From Halochromatium salexigens (GTDB lineage: Bacteria; Pseudomonadota; Gammaproteobacteria; Chromatiales; Chromatiaceae), in contig NZ_NHSF01000020.1 of assembly GCF_016653295.1 (NCBI RefSeq), positions 1-64,000 on the forward strand: a stretch of 64,000 nt of DNA, read 5' to 3'. Each line of letters opens with the position of its first letter. Within the stretch, counting starts at the first letter, position 1. A program made the position numbers and the translations under genes. The notes under the pieces are model-generated. The model worked only from the letters and a program-made list of their open reading frames with translations. It had not been told where the DNA came from and ran no database searches. Positions 45,954 through 55,915 of this stretch are shown here, one piece after another.

Positions 45954-47777
45954 TCAGGCGTCGAGATCCAATCCAAGCAGGCGCGGGTAGATCGGAGCCT
46001 TGAGCAATTCGGCGTGGGTGCCACGCTCGATGACCCGGCCCTGATCGAGGACCAGGATTTCGTCCATCTGCGCCAGCGCGACCGGCTTATGAGTGATCAG
46101 CAGCACCGTGCGCCCGGTCATCAGCCGCTGCACCGCATCCATCAGCGCGCGCTCGGTCACGGCATCCAGGCCCTCGGTGGGCTCATCCAGCAGCAGGATC
46201 GGCGCATCGCGCAGCAACGCCCGCGCGATCGCGATGCGGCGCGCCTGGCCGCCGGAGAGCCGCACTCCCGTCTCGCCGACCCAGGTGTCGTAACCCTCGG
46301 GCAGCTCGGCGATGAAGTCGTGGATCTGGGCCGTCGCGCAGGCCTGCTCGAGCAGGCCCTGCGGCGCCTCCGGCGCGGCGATCAGCAGGTTCTCGCGAAT
46401 GCTGGTATCGAACAGATGCGTATGCTGCGAGACGAGGGCGATGCGGCGGCGTAGGTCCTCGCCCGGAAAATGCTCGAGCGGCTCGCCGCCGAGGCGGATG
46501 GAGCCGGCCTCCGGCGCCCAGAAGCGCAGCAACAGATTGAACAGCGTAGTCTTGCCGGAGCCGGTGGCGCCGACGATGGCGACCCGCCGGCCTGGCGGTA
46601 GCTCGAGGTCGATGCCATCGAGTATTGCCGGTGGCTTGGTGTCCGAATGCATGCCCGAGCTTGAGCTGGAGCCTAAGCTCATGCCAGGATCAGGGCTGTC
46701 TGAGCCGCCGGAGCCAGAGCCGGCCACTGGGCTGGGATAGCGGAAACGCAGCCCCTCGATCGACAGCCCGTGATCGCGCGGTTGTGGCGTGGGACCCGTC
46801 GGCTCGGGTACCGCCGGCTCGGTATCGACGATCGCGAACAGCCGGCGCGCGGCAGTCAGCGTCGATTCGAGCTGCTGGAAGGCCATCGGCAAGGGCGCGA
46901 CGGCCTCGAAGGTCGCCAGCGAGAACAGCGCCAGCATCGCCAGCTGCGGCGGCGCCAAGCTGCCATCATGCACCAGCGGGATACCGAACCAGAGCATGCC
47001 CCAGAGGGTCAGGTTGGCGGTCAGTCCAGTCGCGGCCTGAGCGATACCGGTGAGCTGGCTCATGCGTGCCTGCTCGGCGACCAGCGCCCGGCTGAGCGCA
47101 TCCATGTGCCGGGCATGGCTGTCGGCGGCGCCATAGATGAGCAGCTCGGACAGGCCCTGGGTGCCGTCGATGCCGGCCTGGCGCAGCTCGGCCTGGATCT
47201 CGACGATGCGCCGGCCCGGCTGCTTGCCGAGCCGATGGCCCCACCAGGGGAGCAGCACGCCGGCGATCAGCAGCATGCCCAGCAACAGCAGCGCGAGCCC
47301 CAGATCGAACAGCGCCGTGAAGACGAAGAACGCGAGCCCAGCGGTGATCGCGACCAGCACCGGCACCAGCACCCGCACATAGAGGTTATCGAGAGCATCG
47401 ATGTCGGCGCGGATGCGGGTCAGCAGATCGGCGCTGTGGTACGCCATCAGCCGGGCGGGGGCGAGCGGCTCCAGATGCCGATAGAACCAGACCCGCAGCC
47501 CGGCGAGTTGACGCAGCGTGGCCTCGTGGGTGATCAGGCGCTCGAAATAGCGCCCAGCGGTGCGGGCGATGGCGCTGCCGCGGATGATGGCTGCCGGCGT
47601 GAAATAGTTCATCGCCACCCCGGCCGCGCCGGCGACCGCCATCGCGGTGATGAACCAGGCCGAGATGGCCATCAATGTCACATTGGCCAGCAGCGTGATC
47701 AGCGCGACCGCAAAGCCACCGAGCATCCAGCCCCGATAAGGCCGGAACAGGTGCCAGAGCCGAATCAGCTCAGGCAT
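45954..47777 (-). CDS. cydC: Heterodimeric thiol ABC exporter subunit CydC
   Basis: 607 residues: six membrane helices, then an ABC ATPase with Walker A ATGSGKTTLFNL, signature LSGGQARRIA and Walker B ILLLDEPTEG. With CydD it exports glutathione/cysteine needed for cytochrome bd assembly. A Gly/Ser-rich insertion lies near residues 346-386, between membrane and ATPase parts. GGGAGG precedes ATG 47777; it overlaps cydD by 8 bp. Confidence 0.95.
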   Translation of the reverse strand: MPELIRLWHLFRPYRGWMLGGFAVALITLLANVTLMAISAWFITAMAVAGAAGVAMNYFTPAAIIRGSAIARTAGRYFERLITHEATLRQLAGLRVWFYRHLEPLAPARLMAYHSADLLTRIRADIDALDNLYVRVLVPVLVAITAGLAFFVFTALFDLGLALLLLGMLLIAGVLLPWWGHRLGKQPGRRIVEIQAELRQAGIDGTQGLSELLIYGAADSHARHMDALSRALVAEQARMSQLTGIAQAATGLTANLTLWGMLWFGIPLVHDGSLAPPQLAMLALFSLATFEAVAPLPMAFQQLESTLTAARRLFAIVDTEPAVPEPTGPTPQPRDHGLSIEGLRFRYPSPVAGSGSGGSDSPDPGMSLGSSSSSGMHSDTKPPAILDGIDLELPPGRRVAIVGATGSGKTTLFNLLLRFWAPEAGSIRLGGEPLEHFPGEDLRRRIALVSQHTHLFDTSIRENLLIAAPEAPQGLLEQACATAQIHDFIAELPEGYDTWVGETGVRLSGGQARRIAIARALLRDAPILLLDEPTEGLDAVTERALMDAVQRLMTGRTVLLITHKPVALAQMDEILVLDQGRVIERGTHAELLKAPIYPRLLGLDLDA

Positions 47778-49542
47778 GGGCGCCTCCCGGCTCCAGCAGT
47801 CGCACCATGCGTCGATAAGGCCCATCGCGCTCGATCAGCTCGGCATGGGTGCCGGCTTCGACGATGCGCCCGTCGTCGATCACCAGGATGCGATCGGCGT
47901 TGCGCACCGTGCTCAGCCGATGGGCGATGATCAGCATCGAGCGGCCCTCGGCGAGTTGATCGACCGCGCGTTGCACCAGGGCCTCGCTGGCCGGGTCCAG
48001 GCTCGCGGTCGCCTCATCCAGGATCACCAGCCGCGCATCGCGCAAGAAGGCGCGCGCGAGGGCAACGCGCTGGATCTGACCGCCCGAGAGCCCGGAACCG
48101 CGCTCGCCGACCGGGCTGTCGTAGCCGAGGGGCAGGCGCTCGATGAACTCGGTGGCCTGCGCGCGCTCGGCGGCTTGGCGGACTTCATCGAGGGTCGCAT
48201 CGGGCAGGCCGAGTCGGATGTTGTCGGCGATGGTCCCTTGGAACAGCCGCGGCTGCTGCGGCAGCCAGGCCAGGCGCCGGCGCCAGTCGTCGATCGCCAG
48301 CGCGTTGAGATCCTCGCCATCGACGCTGATGCGACCCGCCTCGGGCCGGATGAAGCCGAGCAGGAGGCTCGCCACCGTGGTCTTGCCGGCGCCGCTCGGC
48401 CCGACCAGGGCGATGCGCTCGCCGGGATTGATTTCGAACTGGGCGCCCGCGAGCGCGGGTCGCCCGGGTTCGTAGCTGAACGAGACCCCCTCGAAGCGGA
48501 TCTGCAGCGGGCTGTCCGCGCTCAGACTCGCCACCTGTTTCGGCGGCGCCGGCAGTTCGGTCTCCATCACCGCCACCAGGCGCTCGGCGGCGGCGATCGC
48601 CTCCATGCGGCCGTGGTAATGGGTGCCGAGGTTGCGCAGCGGCGCATAGAACTCGGGCGCTAGCAGCAGGATGAAGAAACCGGTGACGAAGCTGATCTCG
48701 GGCGGGGCGATCAGCTCCGGGATCGGCAGCTCCAACTGATAGAGCCGAAAGCCGATGAACACGGCGATGATCGCAATCCCCAGGGTCGAGAACAGCTCGA
48801 GCACCGCCGAGGTCAGGAAGGCCACGCGCAGCACGCGCATGGTGCTGGCGCGATAGTCCTCGGAGATGCGCGCGATCACCTCGGCCTCGCGGCGGCTGGC
48901 ATTGAACAGCTTCAGCGTCGTCATGCCCTGGATCACGTCGAGGAAATGCGCGCCCATTCGGGCGAGGTCTTTCCAGAGCTGCTGATTCAGCCGTTCGACG
49001 CCGCTGCCGATCAGGATCATGAAAATCGGGATCAGCGGCGCGGTCACCAGCATGATCAGCGCCGAGAGCCAATCCAGCGGCAGCACCACGATCAGGATCG
49101 TGAGCGGGATCAGCGCGGTCAGCGACATCGCCGGCAGATAGCGTGAGTAGTAGGCCTCGACGGCCTCGATGCCGCGCGTGAGATCCTCGGCGATGGCGCC
49201 GCTGCGCTGGCCGGCCATCCAGGCTGGACCGGCGGCCTGGATGTGGCGATAGAGCCGATCGCGCAGGCTGATCTTGACCTGTGCGGCGGCGCGGAAGGCA
49301 TTCTGTTCGGAGGCCCAGGCGAGGAGCGCGCGCAGCGCGAACAGCGCCAGCAGGGGCCAGAGCCAGCCTGTGACATCGGCCAGTGCGGCGTTGGTGAAGA
49401 CCAGCGCATCGATCACCTGGGCCAGCAACCAGGCCTGGAGGATCAGCAGCACCCCGTTGCCGAGGCCAAGGCCGACCGAAAGCCGCAGCCAGCGCGCGGC
49501 GAGGGGCTTTTGGTCATCCAGCAGTGTGCGGGGAGCAGTCAA
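47770..49542 (-). CDS. cydD: Heterodimeric thiol ABC exporter subunit CydD
   Basis: 590 residues: transmembrane part, then Walker A VGPSGAGKTTVASLL, signature GLSGGQIQRVAL and Walker B RLVILDEATASLD. First gene of a cydDC pair, the usual order. No cydAB genes are seen in this window. Confidence 0.95.
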   Translation of the reverse strand: MTAPRTLLDDQKPLAARWLRLSVGLGLGNGVLLILQAWLLAQVIDALVFTNAALADVTGWLWPLLALFALRALLAWASEQNAFRAAAQVKISLRDRLYRHIQAAGPAWMAGQRSGAIAEDLTRGIEAVEAYYSRYLPAMSLTALIPLTILIVVLPLDWLSALIMLVTAPLIPIFMILIGSGVERLNQQLWKDLARMGAHFLDVIQGMTTLKLFNASRREAEVIARISEDYRASTMRVLRVAFLTSAVLELFSTLGIAIIAVFIGFRLYQLELPIPELIAPPEISFVTGFFILLLAPEFYAPLRNLGTHYHGRMEAIAAAERLVAVMETELPAPPKQVASLSADSPLQIRFEGVSFSYEPGRPALAGAQFEINPGERIALVGPSGAGKTTVASLLLGFIRPEAGRISVDGEDLNALAIDDWRRRLAWLPQQPRLFQGTIADNIRLGLPDATLDEVRQAAERAQATEFIERLPLGYDSPVGERGSGLSGGQIQRVALARAFLRDARLVILDEATASLDPASEALVQRAVDQLAEGRSMLIIAHRLSTVRNADRILVIDDGRIVEAGTHAELIERDGPYRRMVRLLEPGGAHA

Positions 49543-49715
49543 GCGTGTTGCGGATCGAGCGCTAGTGGCGCGTCAGACGCGCGGGCAAAGGTCAGGGCCA
49601 TGTCCAACTGGCTGGCGATTGTAACAAGTCTCGATCACCAGGCGTGGCCCGATTCGCGCTGCCGGCCCTGGGGTCACCCTAAGTCATGCCCATGACCACG
49701 GCTGCCACCGTCGCC

Positions 49716-50264
49716 TCAGCCAGCCTGTTGCGGGACGCGCTCGAGCTTGCTGGGATCGTAACCGACGCTTTCGATGAAGGCCTTCATCTCCTCGAATTCC
49801 GCGTCGCTGAACTCAGGCGTTCTCGACATCACCCAGACATAGTCCCGCTTGGCGCGGCCGATGACTGTGTTCTGATAATTATCATCGAGAGAGATGATGC
49901 GAAAGTCGGCCTTGATCGGCCAGATGAACTGCATCCCCCAGTGGGCATTGGTCGTCGTATCCAGCACGAAGCCCTTCGGATGATGGACTTTCTGCGGGCC
50001 GTCGAACGCATCCTTGTTGAAGGTGAAGGTGGTAGCGATGGTCCCGTCCGGGTTCAGGGCGTAGGACTCGACGGCATTGTGGGCGCCTTTCTCGACGAAG
50101 GTCGGGATATTCGCGACGACGTACCAGTCGCCCATGAATCGTTCCAGGTCGACATGATCGACGGTCTTCATCGGGTCACCTCCGGTTTCGGTACAGCCGC
50201 TGAGCAGGCTGATGAGGATGCTGGCCGCGAGCAGCAACGGTCGTGTTGGTTGGAATCTCTGCAT
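49716..50264 (-). CDS. blc: Lipocalin-family lipoprotein (Blc-like)
   Basis: 182 residues. Signal peptide with lipobox (LLSGC) and lipocalin motif MGDWYVVANIPTFVEKGAHN (Gly-x-Trp). Outer membrane bacterial lipocalins bind fatty acids and phospholipids. The ATG overlaps the stop of a degraded upstream ORF (TGATG). Confidence 0.9.
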   Translation of the reverse strand: MQRFQPTRPLLLAASILISLLSGCTETGGDPMKTVDHVDLERFMGDWYVVANIPTFVEKGAHNAVESYALNPDGTIATTFTFNKDAFDGPQKVHHPKGFVLDTTTNAHWGMQFIWPIKADFRIISLDDNYQNTVIGRAKRDYVWVMSRTPEFSDAEFEEMKAFIESVGYDPSKLERVPQQAG

Positions 50265-50377
50265 CAGAGTCTCCGGTAGATCAATGTGGCGCCTTTGCCG
50301 GTGTCACTGGTCAAACGCACCCGGCCCAGCGCGTCGTTATACCAGAGGTCGATGCTGAATTCGTTGCCAGTTAGTCG
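50264..50377 (-). pseudogene. Fragment of a small protein, 3' end only
   Basis: An open frame of about 38 codons ending TGATG at the lipocalin start encodes LTGNEFSIDLWYNDALGRV and a short tail. It reads like the last strand-rich part of a DUF6134-type or similar protein. The upstream frame runs into the DUF1295 coding sequence, so the rest is missing. Low certainty of family. Confidence 0.3.
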
Positions 50378-51159
50378 GATTCGGCGCTTGCGCGCGGCGG
50401 GCCGGGGAAGAAGGCATTGGTGCGCTGGATATAGTCACGATAGGCCGGCCGGCGCTCGCCGATGTCTTTCTCGAGCAGGCTCACCCCGGAGACGCGCAGC
50501 AGCAGGATGGTGACCAGGATCGGGCCGATGATGCTCCACCAGGCGCCGGCCGAGAGTGCGAACAGATAGAAGCCCCACCAGATACAGGCCTCGCCGAAGT
50601 AATTCGGATGCCGGGTGTAGCGCCAGAGCCCGCGATCGAGCACCTGGCCCTTGTTGGCCGGATTGGCCTTGAAGGCCGCGAGCTGCTGGTCGCCGATCGC
50701 CTCGAACCCGAAACCGACGAGCCAGAGTAGGACGGCCGCATAATCCAGTAACCCCAAAGGTGAGGCGCCCAGGATGCCACCGAGCAGGGGCAGGGAGATG
50801 ATCCAAGCCAAGACCGCCTGCAGGCCAAAGACGATATACAGGCTCTTGTACCAGAATCCAGGCTCGTTCTCGGCGCGGATGGCCTGATAACGTCGGTCCT
50901 CGGGCTGGCCACGATTGCGCAGCGTGATGAACACCGAGAGCCGGGTGGCCCAGACCGTGACCACGAACAGCAGAATGTACGCGCGAGCCTCTAAGGTTGG
51001 CGCCCAAGTGATATAGACCAGCGTTAGTGCCAGGAAGAACAGCGACCAGAGGCTATCGACGAAGCTGACATTCTGCTTCGGGATACTGACCAGCCAGGCG
51101 GTGACGGCGATCGACAGCACAACGGCAAGTCCAACGGCATAGATATGAATGTCAAACAT
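50371..51159 (-). CDS. DUF1295 membrane protein (steroid-reductase-like)
   Basis: 262 residues with six to seven membrane helices and the C-terminal motif GLWRYTRHPNYFGEACIWWG, shared by the DUF1295 and ergosterol/steroid reductase families. Such proteins commonly sit beside lipocalins and cyclopropane fatty acid genes; the reaction here is unknown. Confidence 0.88.
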   Translation of the reverse strand: MFDIHIYAVGLAVVLSIAVTAWLVSIPKQNVSFVDSLWSLFFLALTLVYITWAPTLEARAYILLFVVTVWATRLSVFITLRNRGQPEDRRYQAIRAENEPGFWYKSLYIVFGLQAVLAWIISLPLLGGILGASPLGLLDYAAVLLWLVGFGFEAIGDQQLAAFKANPANKGQVLDRGLWRYTRHPNYFGEACIWWGFYLFALSAGAWWSIIGPILVTILLLRVSGVSLLEKDIGERRPAYRDYIQRTNAFFPGPPRASAESD

Positions 51160-51303
51160 GGCTCACTCGTGTTCAGTGCTTGAGGCAGGCGGCGGTGGAC
51201 CGGCTGATGGTATGTCGCGCTTCCGAGCAAAGATTGTGCGGATTGCCAACCTTGACAACCCCGTTGGAGCACCCGCGCTGAGCCGTCAGGATGACGGACG
51301 GCG

Positions 51304-52980
51304 TTAGGGCGCTGCGCTCAGGTCCTCTTTCGACGCCTCGAGCATGGCGGCGATCTGTTTTGGCTCGATGCGGGTCATCAGCGGCTTGAACTTGGCAATC
51401 TCATGATCGAGCAGCGGTTGCTCGAGCTGATCCCAGCTCAGCGGCGCGATCTGCAGGAACTGCTCGGCGGCCTCGGCGGTGCCGGGCAAGATCGGTTTGA
51501 GCCAGCCGATCAGTAGTCGGAACAGATTCAGCCCCTGGGTGCAGATGCCCTGCAGCTCGGCCTCGCGCCCATCCTGTTTGGCGACCACCCAAGGCGCCTG
51601 CTCGTCGATGTACTGATTGGCGCGATCGGCGAGGTTCATGATCTCGCGCACCGCGCGGCTATACTCGCGTGCCTCGAAGGCTTCGGCGATGACGGCGTTA
51701 GCGGCGACGAAGGTCTCGAACAGCGCGGAATCCGGCAGCTCGGCGGCGAGTCGGCCGTCGAAACGCTTGCTGATGAAGCCGGCGGTGCGGCTGGCGATGT
51801 TGACCACCTTGCCGACCAGATCCGAGTTCACCCGCGCCTGGAAGTCGTCCAGGCTCAGGTCGATGTCGTCGACACCGGCGCCGAGCTTGGCGGCGAAGTA
51901 GTAGCGCAGATACTCGGGATTGAGATGGTCCAGATAGGTCCGCGCCTTGATGAAGGTGCCGCGCGACTTGGACATCTTCTGCCCATCGACGGTCAGGAAG
52001 CCGTGCGCGAAGACCGCAGTGGGGCTGCGAAAGCCGGCGCCATGCAGCATGGCTGGCCAAAACAGCGCATGAAAATAGATGATGTCCTTGCCGATGAAGT
52101 GATAGACCTCGGCCGGACTCTCGGGCGCCCAATAATGATCGAACTCAAGCCCGGCCGCGCGACCCTTGGCGCTGTCACAGAGGTTCTGGAAGCTGGCCAT
52201 GTAGCCGATCGGCGCATCGAGCCAGACATAGAAGAACTTGCCCGGATGGTCCGGGATCTCGAAGCCGAAGTAGGGCGCATCGCGCGAGATGTCCCACTCT
52301 TGCAAGCCGGCCTCGAACCATTCATCCAGCTTGTTGGCGACCTGTCCTTGCAGGCCGCCGCCTCGGGTCCAAGCCTTGAGCATCGGCTCGAAATCGGCGA
52401 GCCGAAAGAAATAGTGCTCGGAGCTGCGCTGCTCGGGCACGGCGCCGGAGACCGCTGAGCGCGGGTTCTTCAGCTCGGCCGGCGAGTAGCTGGCGCCACA
52501 GGCCTCACAGTTGTCGCCGTACTGATCGGCAGCGCCACACTTCGGGCACTCGCCTTTGATGAAGCGGTCGGGCAGGAACATCTGCTCGACCGGGTCATAG
52601 GCCTGCTCGATGGTCCGTTTGGCGATGTGGCCGGCATCGCGGTTGCGCGCGTAGATCAGGCTTGCGTAGTGGCGGTTCTCGTCGGAATGGGTCGAGTGGT
52701 AGTTGTCGAAGCCGATCCGGAAGCCATCGAAATCGGCGCGATGCTCCTCGGCGACGCGCGCGATCAGCGCCTCGGGCGTGATGCCCTCTTGGCGCGCCTT
52801 GAGCATGATCGGCGTACCGTGCGCGTCGTCGGCGCAGACGTACCAGCACTGCTCGCCGCGCATCTTCTGGAAGCGCGCCCAGATATCGGTCTGGATGTAC
52901 TCCACCAGGTGGCCGATGTGGATCGGGCCGTTGGCGTAGGGGAGTGCGCTGGTGACCAGGATGTCGCGGGGTTGACGCAT
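51304..52980 (-). CDS. metG: Methionyl-tRNA synthetase lacking the C-terminal tRNA-binding domain
   Basis: 558 residues. HIGH in [12 protein letters not shown], a four-Cys zinc site ([18 protein letters not shown]), and KMSKS in [11 protein letters not shown]. It charges initiator and elongator tRNA-Met. The enterobacterial enzyme carries a C-terminal EMAP-like dimerisation domain that would add about 110-120 residues; here the protein ends at [13 protein letters not shown]. No such domain follows downstream. ATG 52980 matches relatives; apbC is divergent. Confidence 0.95.
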   Translation of the reverse strand: MRQPRDILVTSALPYANGPIHIGHLVEYIQTDIWARFQKMRGEQCWYVCADDAHGTPIMLKARQEGITPEALIARVAEEHRADFDGFRIGFDNYHSTHSDENRHYASLIYARNRDAGHIAKRTIEQAYDPVEQMFLPDRFIKGECPKCGAADQYGDNCEACGASYSPAELKNPRSAVSGAVPEQRSSEHYFFRLADFEPMLKAWTRGGGLQGQVANKLDEWFEAGLQEWDISRDAPYFGFEIPDHPGKFFYVWLDAPIGYMASFQNLCDSAKGRAAGLEFDHYWAPESPAEVYHFIGKDIIYFHALFWPAMLHGAGFRSPTAVFAHGFLTVDGQKMSKSRGTFIKARTYLDHLNPEYLRYYFAAKLGAGVDDIDLSLDDFQARVNSDLVGKVVNIASRTAGFISKRFDGRLAAELPDSALFETFVAANAVIAEAFEAREYSRAVREIMNLADRANQYIDEQAPWVVAKQDGREAELQGICTQGLNLFRLLIGWLKPILPGTAEAAEQFLQIAPLSWDQLEQPLLDHEIAKFKPLMTRIEPKQIAAMLEASKEDLSAAP

Positions 52981-53249
52981 TGCAGAGGGCTCTGAGGTTG
53001 GCAAGGGAATGGGGCGAGACAGCGTGTGCGTCCGAAACAGTGCTCGAAGTGGCTGAAACGCGCCCAACATTATCGGACAGCGCCTGGCGGATCGCCAAGC
53101 AGGCTTGAATTAGCGCTTGCTGATACCAGTTCCATGGCCAGCGTCGGGGCCGGTTCGTCAGCTATCGCCGTCGAAGCAAGGCGCTCGCATCCTACAGATT
53201 TAGGCCAGCCCGCGGGCTACCGCGGTCGCCATAGACAACGGAGTTTCCC

Positions 53250-54341
53250 ATGACCGAAGTGACCAAAGAGACTGTCGAAGCCGCCCTCAAAGGCTATACC
53301 GAGCCGCATCTGGGACGGGATCTGGTCTCCGCCAACTGTATCAAGGGTATCGAGGTCGAGGGCGATCAGGTCAAGGTCCAGGTCCTGCTCGGCTTCCCGG
53401 CCAATGGGGTCAAGCAAGCGATCGCCGATGCGGTCAAGGCGCAGGTCGAGGGCATGGATGGCGTCAGCATGGCACAGGTCGATGTCGGCTGGCAGGTCAA
53501 GGCGCATTCGGTGCAGAAGTCGCTCAAGCCGATCGATAGCGTCAAGAACATCATCGCCGTCGCCTCGGGCAAGGGCGGCGTCGGCAAGTCGACCACCGCG
53601 GTCAACCTGGCGCTGGCGCTGGCGGCCGAGGGTGCCAAGGTCGGTATCCTGGACGCGGACATCTACGGGCCATCGCAGCCGCGCATGCTCGGCGTCTCCG
53701 GTAAGCCGGAATCCAAGGATGGCAAGAGCCTGGAGCCGATGACCAGCCACGGTCTGCAGACCATGTCGATCGGCTTCCTGATCGAGGAGGAGACGCCGAT
53801 GATCTGGCGCGGGCCGATGGTCACCCAGGCGCTCGAGCAGTTACTTAATGACACGAATTGGTCCGAGCTCGACTACCTGGTCATCGACCTGCCGCCGGGC
53901 ACCGGTGATACCCAGCTGACGCTGGCGCAGAAGGTGCCGGTCTCCGGCGCGGTCATCGTCACCACGCCGCAAGACATCGCGCTGCTCGATGCCCGCAAGG
54001 GCCTGAAGATGTTCCAGAAGGTGGAGGTGCCGGTACTCGGTATCGTCGAGAACATGAGCATCCACATCTGCTCCAACTGTGGCCACGAAGAGCACATCTT
54101 CGGCGAGGGCGGCGGCGAAAACATGTCGCAGCAGTACGGTGTCGACATGCTCGGCGCCCTGCCGCTCGATATCCAGATCCGCGAGGAGACCGATGGCGGC
54201 AAGCCGACGGTGGTCGCGGACCCGGACTCGCGCATCAGCGAACTCTACCGCGAGATCGCCCGCAAGACCGCCGCCAAGCTCTCGCTGCAGGCCAAGGACT
54301 ATGCGGCCAAGTTCCCGCGGATTGTGATTCAGAACAACTGA
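53250..54341 (+). CDS. apbC: Iron-sulfur cluster carrier ApbC (Mrp/NBP35 type)
   Basis: 363 residues. N-terminal MIP18-like domain (about 1-85), then a P-loop ATPase: VASGKGGVGKSTTAVNLAL with the deviant Walker A, and CSNCG for the bridging cluster. It delivers Fe-S clusters to apoproteins. GGAG lies upstream of the ATG. Opposite metG, as in E. coli. Confidence 0.96.
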   Translation: MTEVTKETVEAALKGYTEPHLGRDLVSANCIKGIEVEGDQVKVQVLLGFPANGVKQAIADAVKAQVEGMDGVSMAQVDVGWQVKAHSVQKSLKPIDSVKNIIAVASGKGGVGKSTTAVNLALALAAEGAKVGILDADIYGPSQPRMLGVSGKPESKDGKSLEPMTSHGLQTMSIGFLIEEETPMIWRGPMVTQALEQLLNDTNWSELDYLVIDLPPGTGDTQLTLAQKVPVSGAVIVTTPQDIALLDARKGLKMFQKVEVPVLGIVENMSIHICSNCGHEEHIFGEGGGENMSQQYGVDMLGALPLDIQIREETDGGKPTVVADPDSRISELYREIARKTAAKLSLQAKDYAAKFPRIVIQNN

Positions 54342-54431
54342 GCCGAGCCCTAGCTTAGCCTCCGGGCGATGACCATTGAGCTGAGCTTACCTGACTGAGC
54401 TCACTTGAAGGTTGGGTCTTCGGTGTAAGGC

Positions 54432-54710
54432 ATGATTTTCGAGTGGGACTCAGCGAAGGCGGCTAGCAACCTCCGCAAGCACGGTGTCGACTTCAACGAT
54501 GCCGTTGAGGTCTTCAAAGATCCGCTGGCGAAAATCTTTGCAGATGACTGGCATTCACAGGGTGAGCGCCGCGAGATTATCATCGGCCACACCTACGGTC
54601 GCAGACTCTGCCTTGTTGTGTTTGCCGAGACGCACGATGGTGATGTTCGGCTCATCAGCGCAAGATTGGCGACGCCAAAAGAGCAGCGAGATTATGAGCG
54701 ACAGTCCTGA
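54432..54710 (+). CDS. brnT: BrnT-family toxin (module 1)
   Basis: 92 residues. FEWDSAKAASNLRKHGVDF and the ending RLISARLATPKEQRDYE are the BrnT fold signature; BrnT is a RelE-like ribonuclease. AAGG lies before the ATG. The antitoxin start overlaps its 3' end by 17 bp. Confidence 0.9.
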   Translation: MIFEWDSAKAASNLRKHGVDFNDAVEVFKDPLAKIFADDWHSQGERREIIIGHTYGRRLCLVVFAETHDGDVRLISARLATPKEQRDYERQS

Positions 54711-54912
54711 CGACATGCTTCCCGAGTACGATCTCGACTACTCACGCGCGAGGTCGAATCGTTTTGCTGGCCGGGTGCGCGTGTCTGTCACGTTGCGCGA
54801 TGACGTGCTTGCCTACCTAGAGGCTCGGTCGCAGGCAACCGGCCAGCCGATCGGCGACATGGTGAACGATATGCTTGAAAAGGATATCGAACTCTCTGAG
54901 ATCCTCCGGTAG
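54694..54912 (+). CDS. CopG-like antitoxin paired with BrnT
   Basis: 72 residues. RVRVSVTLRDDVLAYLEARSQ looks like a ribbon-helix-helix/CopG DNA-binding segment. It overlaps the toxin, the usual toxin-first BrnTA order. Not a standard BrnA sequence, so the antitoxin family is uncertain. Confidence 0.75.
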   Translation: MSDSPDDMLPEYDLDYSRARSNRFAGRVRVSVTLRDDVLAYLEARSQATGQPIGDMVNDMLEKDIELSEILR

Positions 54913-54983
54913 ATCGACCATCGCCTGCGCCCTATGTTCGAAGGAGCCGGGAAGACGAAGTAGGTGTCCTGATACCGCTTCAG

Positions 54984-55244
54984 TCAAGCAGCCCGGTGCA
55001 GCTCCTCGCGTAAAACCCGACGCAGCGACTCTTCGTCGATGGGCCGTTTGCCGAGGAATTCGCGTAGCGCAAGGTTGATCAGCATCTGGTATCCCGTTCC
55101 CTGTTCCTCAGCTTTTTGCCGGAAAGCACCCAGGATGTCGTCATCGATCATCATGGTGATTCGAGTCTTACTGGCGCGCAGCTGGTTGAGATGATCAACT
55201 TCGGTTGCGCGCCGACCCTCGGTCATATCGTATTCAGCTCTCAT
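54984..55244 (-). CDS. BrnA-like antitoxin (module 2)
   Basis: 86 residues with a ribbon-helix-helix of BrnA type (KTRITMMIDDDILGAFRQKA, GYQMLINLALREFLG). Its start overlaps the end of the toxin gene upstream. Confidence 0.8.
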   Translation of the reverse strand: MRAEYDMTEGRRATEVDHLNQLRASKTRITMMIDDDILGAFRQKAEEQGTGYQMLINLALREFLGKRPIDEESLRRVLREELHRAA

Positions 55245-55503
55245 AAGCCCTCTGTTCTTTGGCGCTCGCCCGACGCGCCGAGATCAACCGAATGATGTCG
55301 GGCGGACCATAGGTATAGACGACAGTCAGCAGTCGCGCTAGTGCGTCGGACCCAACGGCGATGAACCGTTGTTTCTCCAGCGCGTCTGCATCCTCGCGGA
55401 TCAGTGCGCGGGGATCAGACAAGACGATGCTCGCGTCCTCTAGATCAACGCCGTGCTTGCGCAGATTCAGGACGCGTTTGTCAGGGTCATACTCCAGCTG
55501 CAT
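55234..55503 (-). CDS. brnT: BrnT-family toxin (module 2)
   Basis: 89 residues: LEYDPDKRVLNLRKHGVDL and DIIRLISARRASAKEQRAYE give the BrnT signature. It runs head-on to the first BrnT module, with only 71 bp between the two antitoxin ends. Confidence 0.88.
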   Translation of the reverse strand: MQLEYDPDKRVLNLRKHGVDLEDASIVLSDPRALIREDADALEKQRFIAVGSDALARLLTVVYTYGPPDIIRLISARRASAKEQRAYES

Positions 55504-55596
55504 GCCTGTAGTATGAGTAATTGATGGGCAGAACGGTAGAGGCCTCAGACGGCGATCGAGTCTGAATCTAAGGCGAGAGCGAGAGCTGATGGCATT

Positions 55597-55812
55597 CTAG
55601 CGCACTGGAAAGTCGAAGTAGGTCTCCGGATAGGGCTCATCGCGGAGCGTAAAGTGCCACCACTCTTCGTCGAGGTTCTTGAACCCGGCCTCCTCCATCA
55701 GCATCAGCTCTTCAATTAAGAGTCGATAGTCACGCGCCTCGCCCGTGATCGCTGGGTTCAGCGTGCCAGCGGCGTGCGGTGTCGGTTGGTGGCAAGAGTC
55801 AGTGAGCTGTTA
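55597..55812 (-). pseudogene. Remnant of D-alanyl-D-alanine dipeptidase
   Basis: The reverse frame encodes about 70 residues ending LDEEWWHFTLRDEPYPETYF and FDFPVR. This is the C-terminal Zn-ligand block (Glu-x-x-His) of M15D dipeptidases (VanX/DdpX). An in-frame stop lies just upstream, so the rest of the gene is missing. Confidence 0.6.
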
Positions 55813-55915
55813 CGCTGCGGCAGCATTGAGCGAGCACCGCGCGCTTGTCATCGGGGGAGCGAGACATTTGCGATTTGCGCAGTCTCTAACCCACTGAATT
55901 AAGACGGACTTCGAG

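Noticed and set aside
46770-47930. 386-codon forward frame opposite cydC
   Set aside because: Shadow of an ABC transporter gene.
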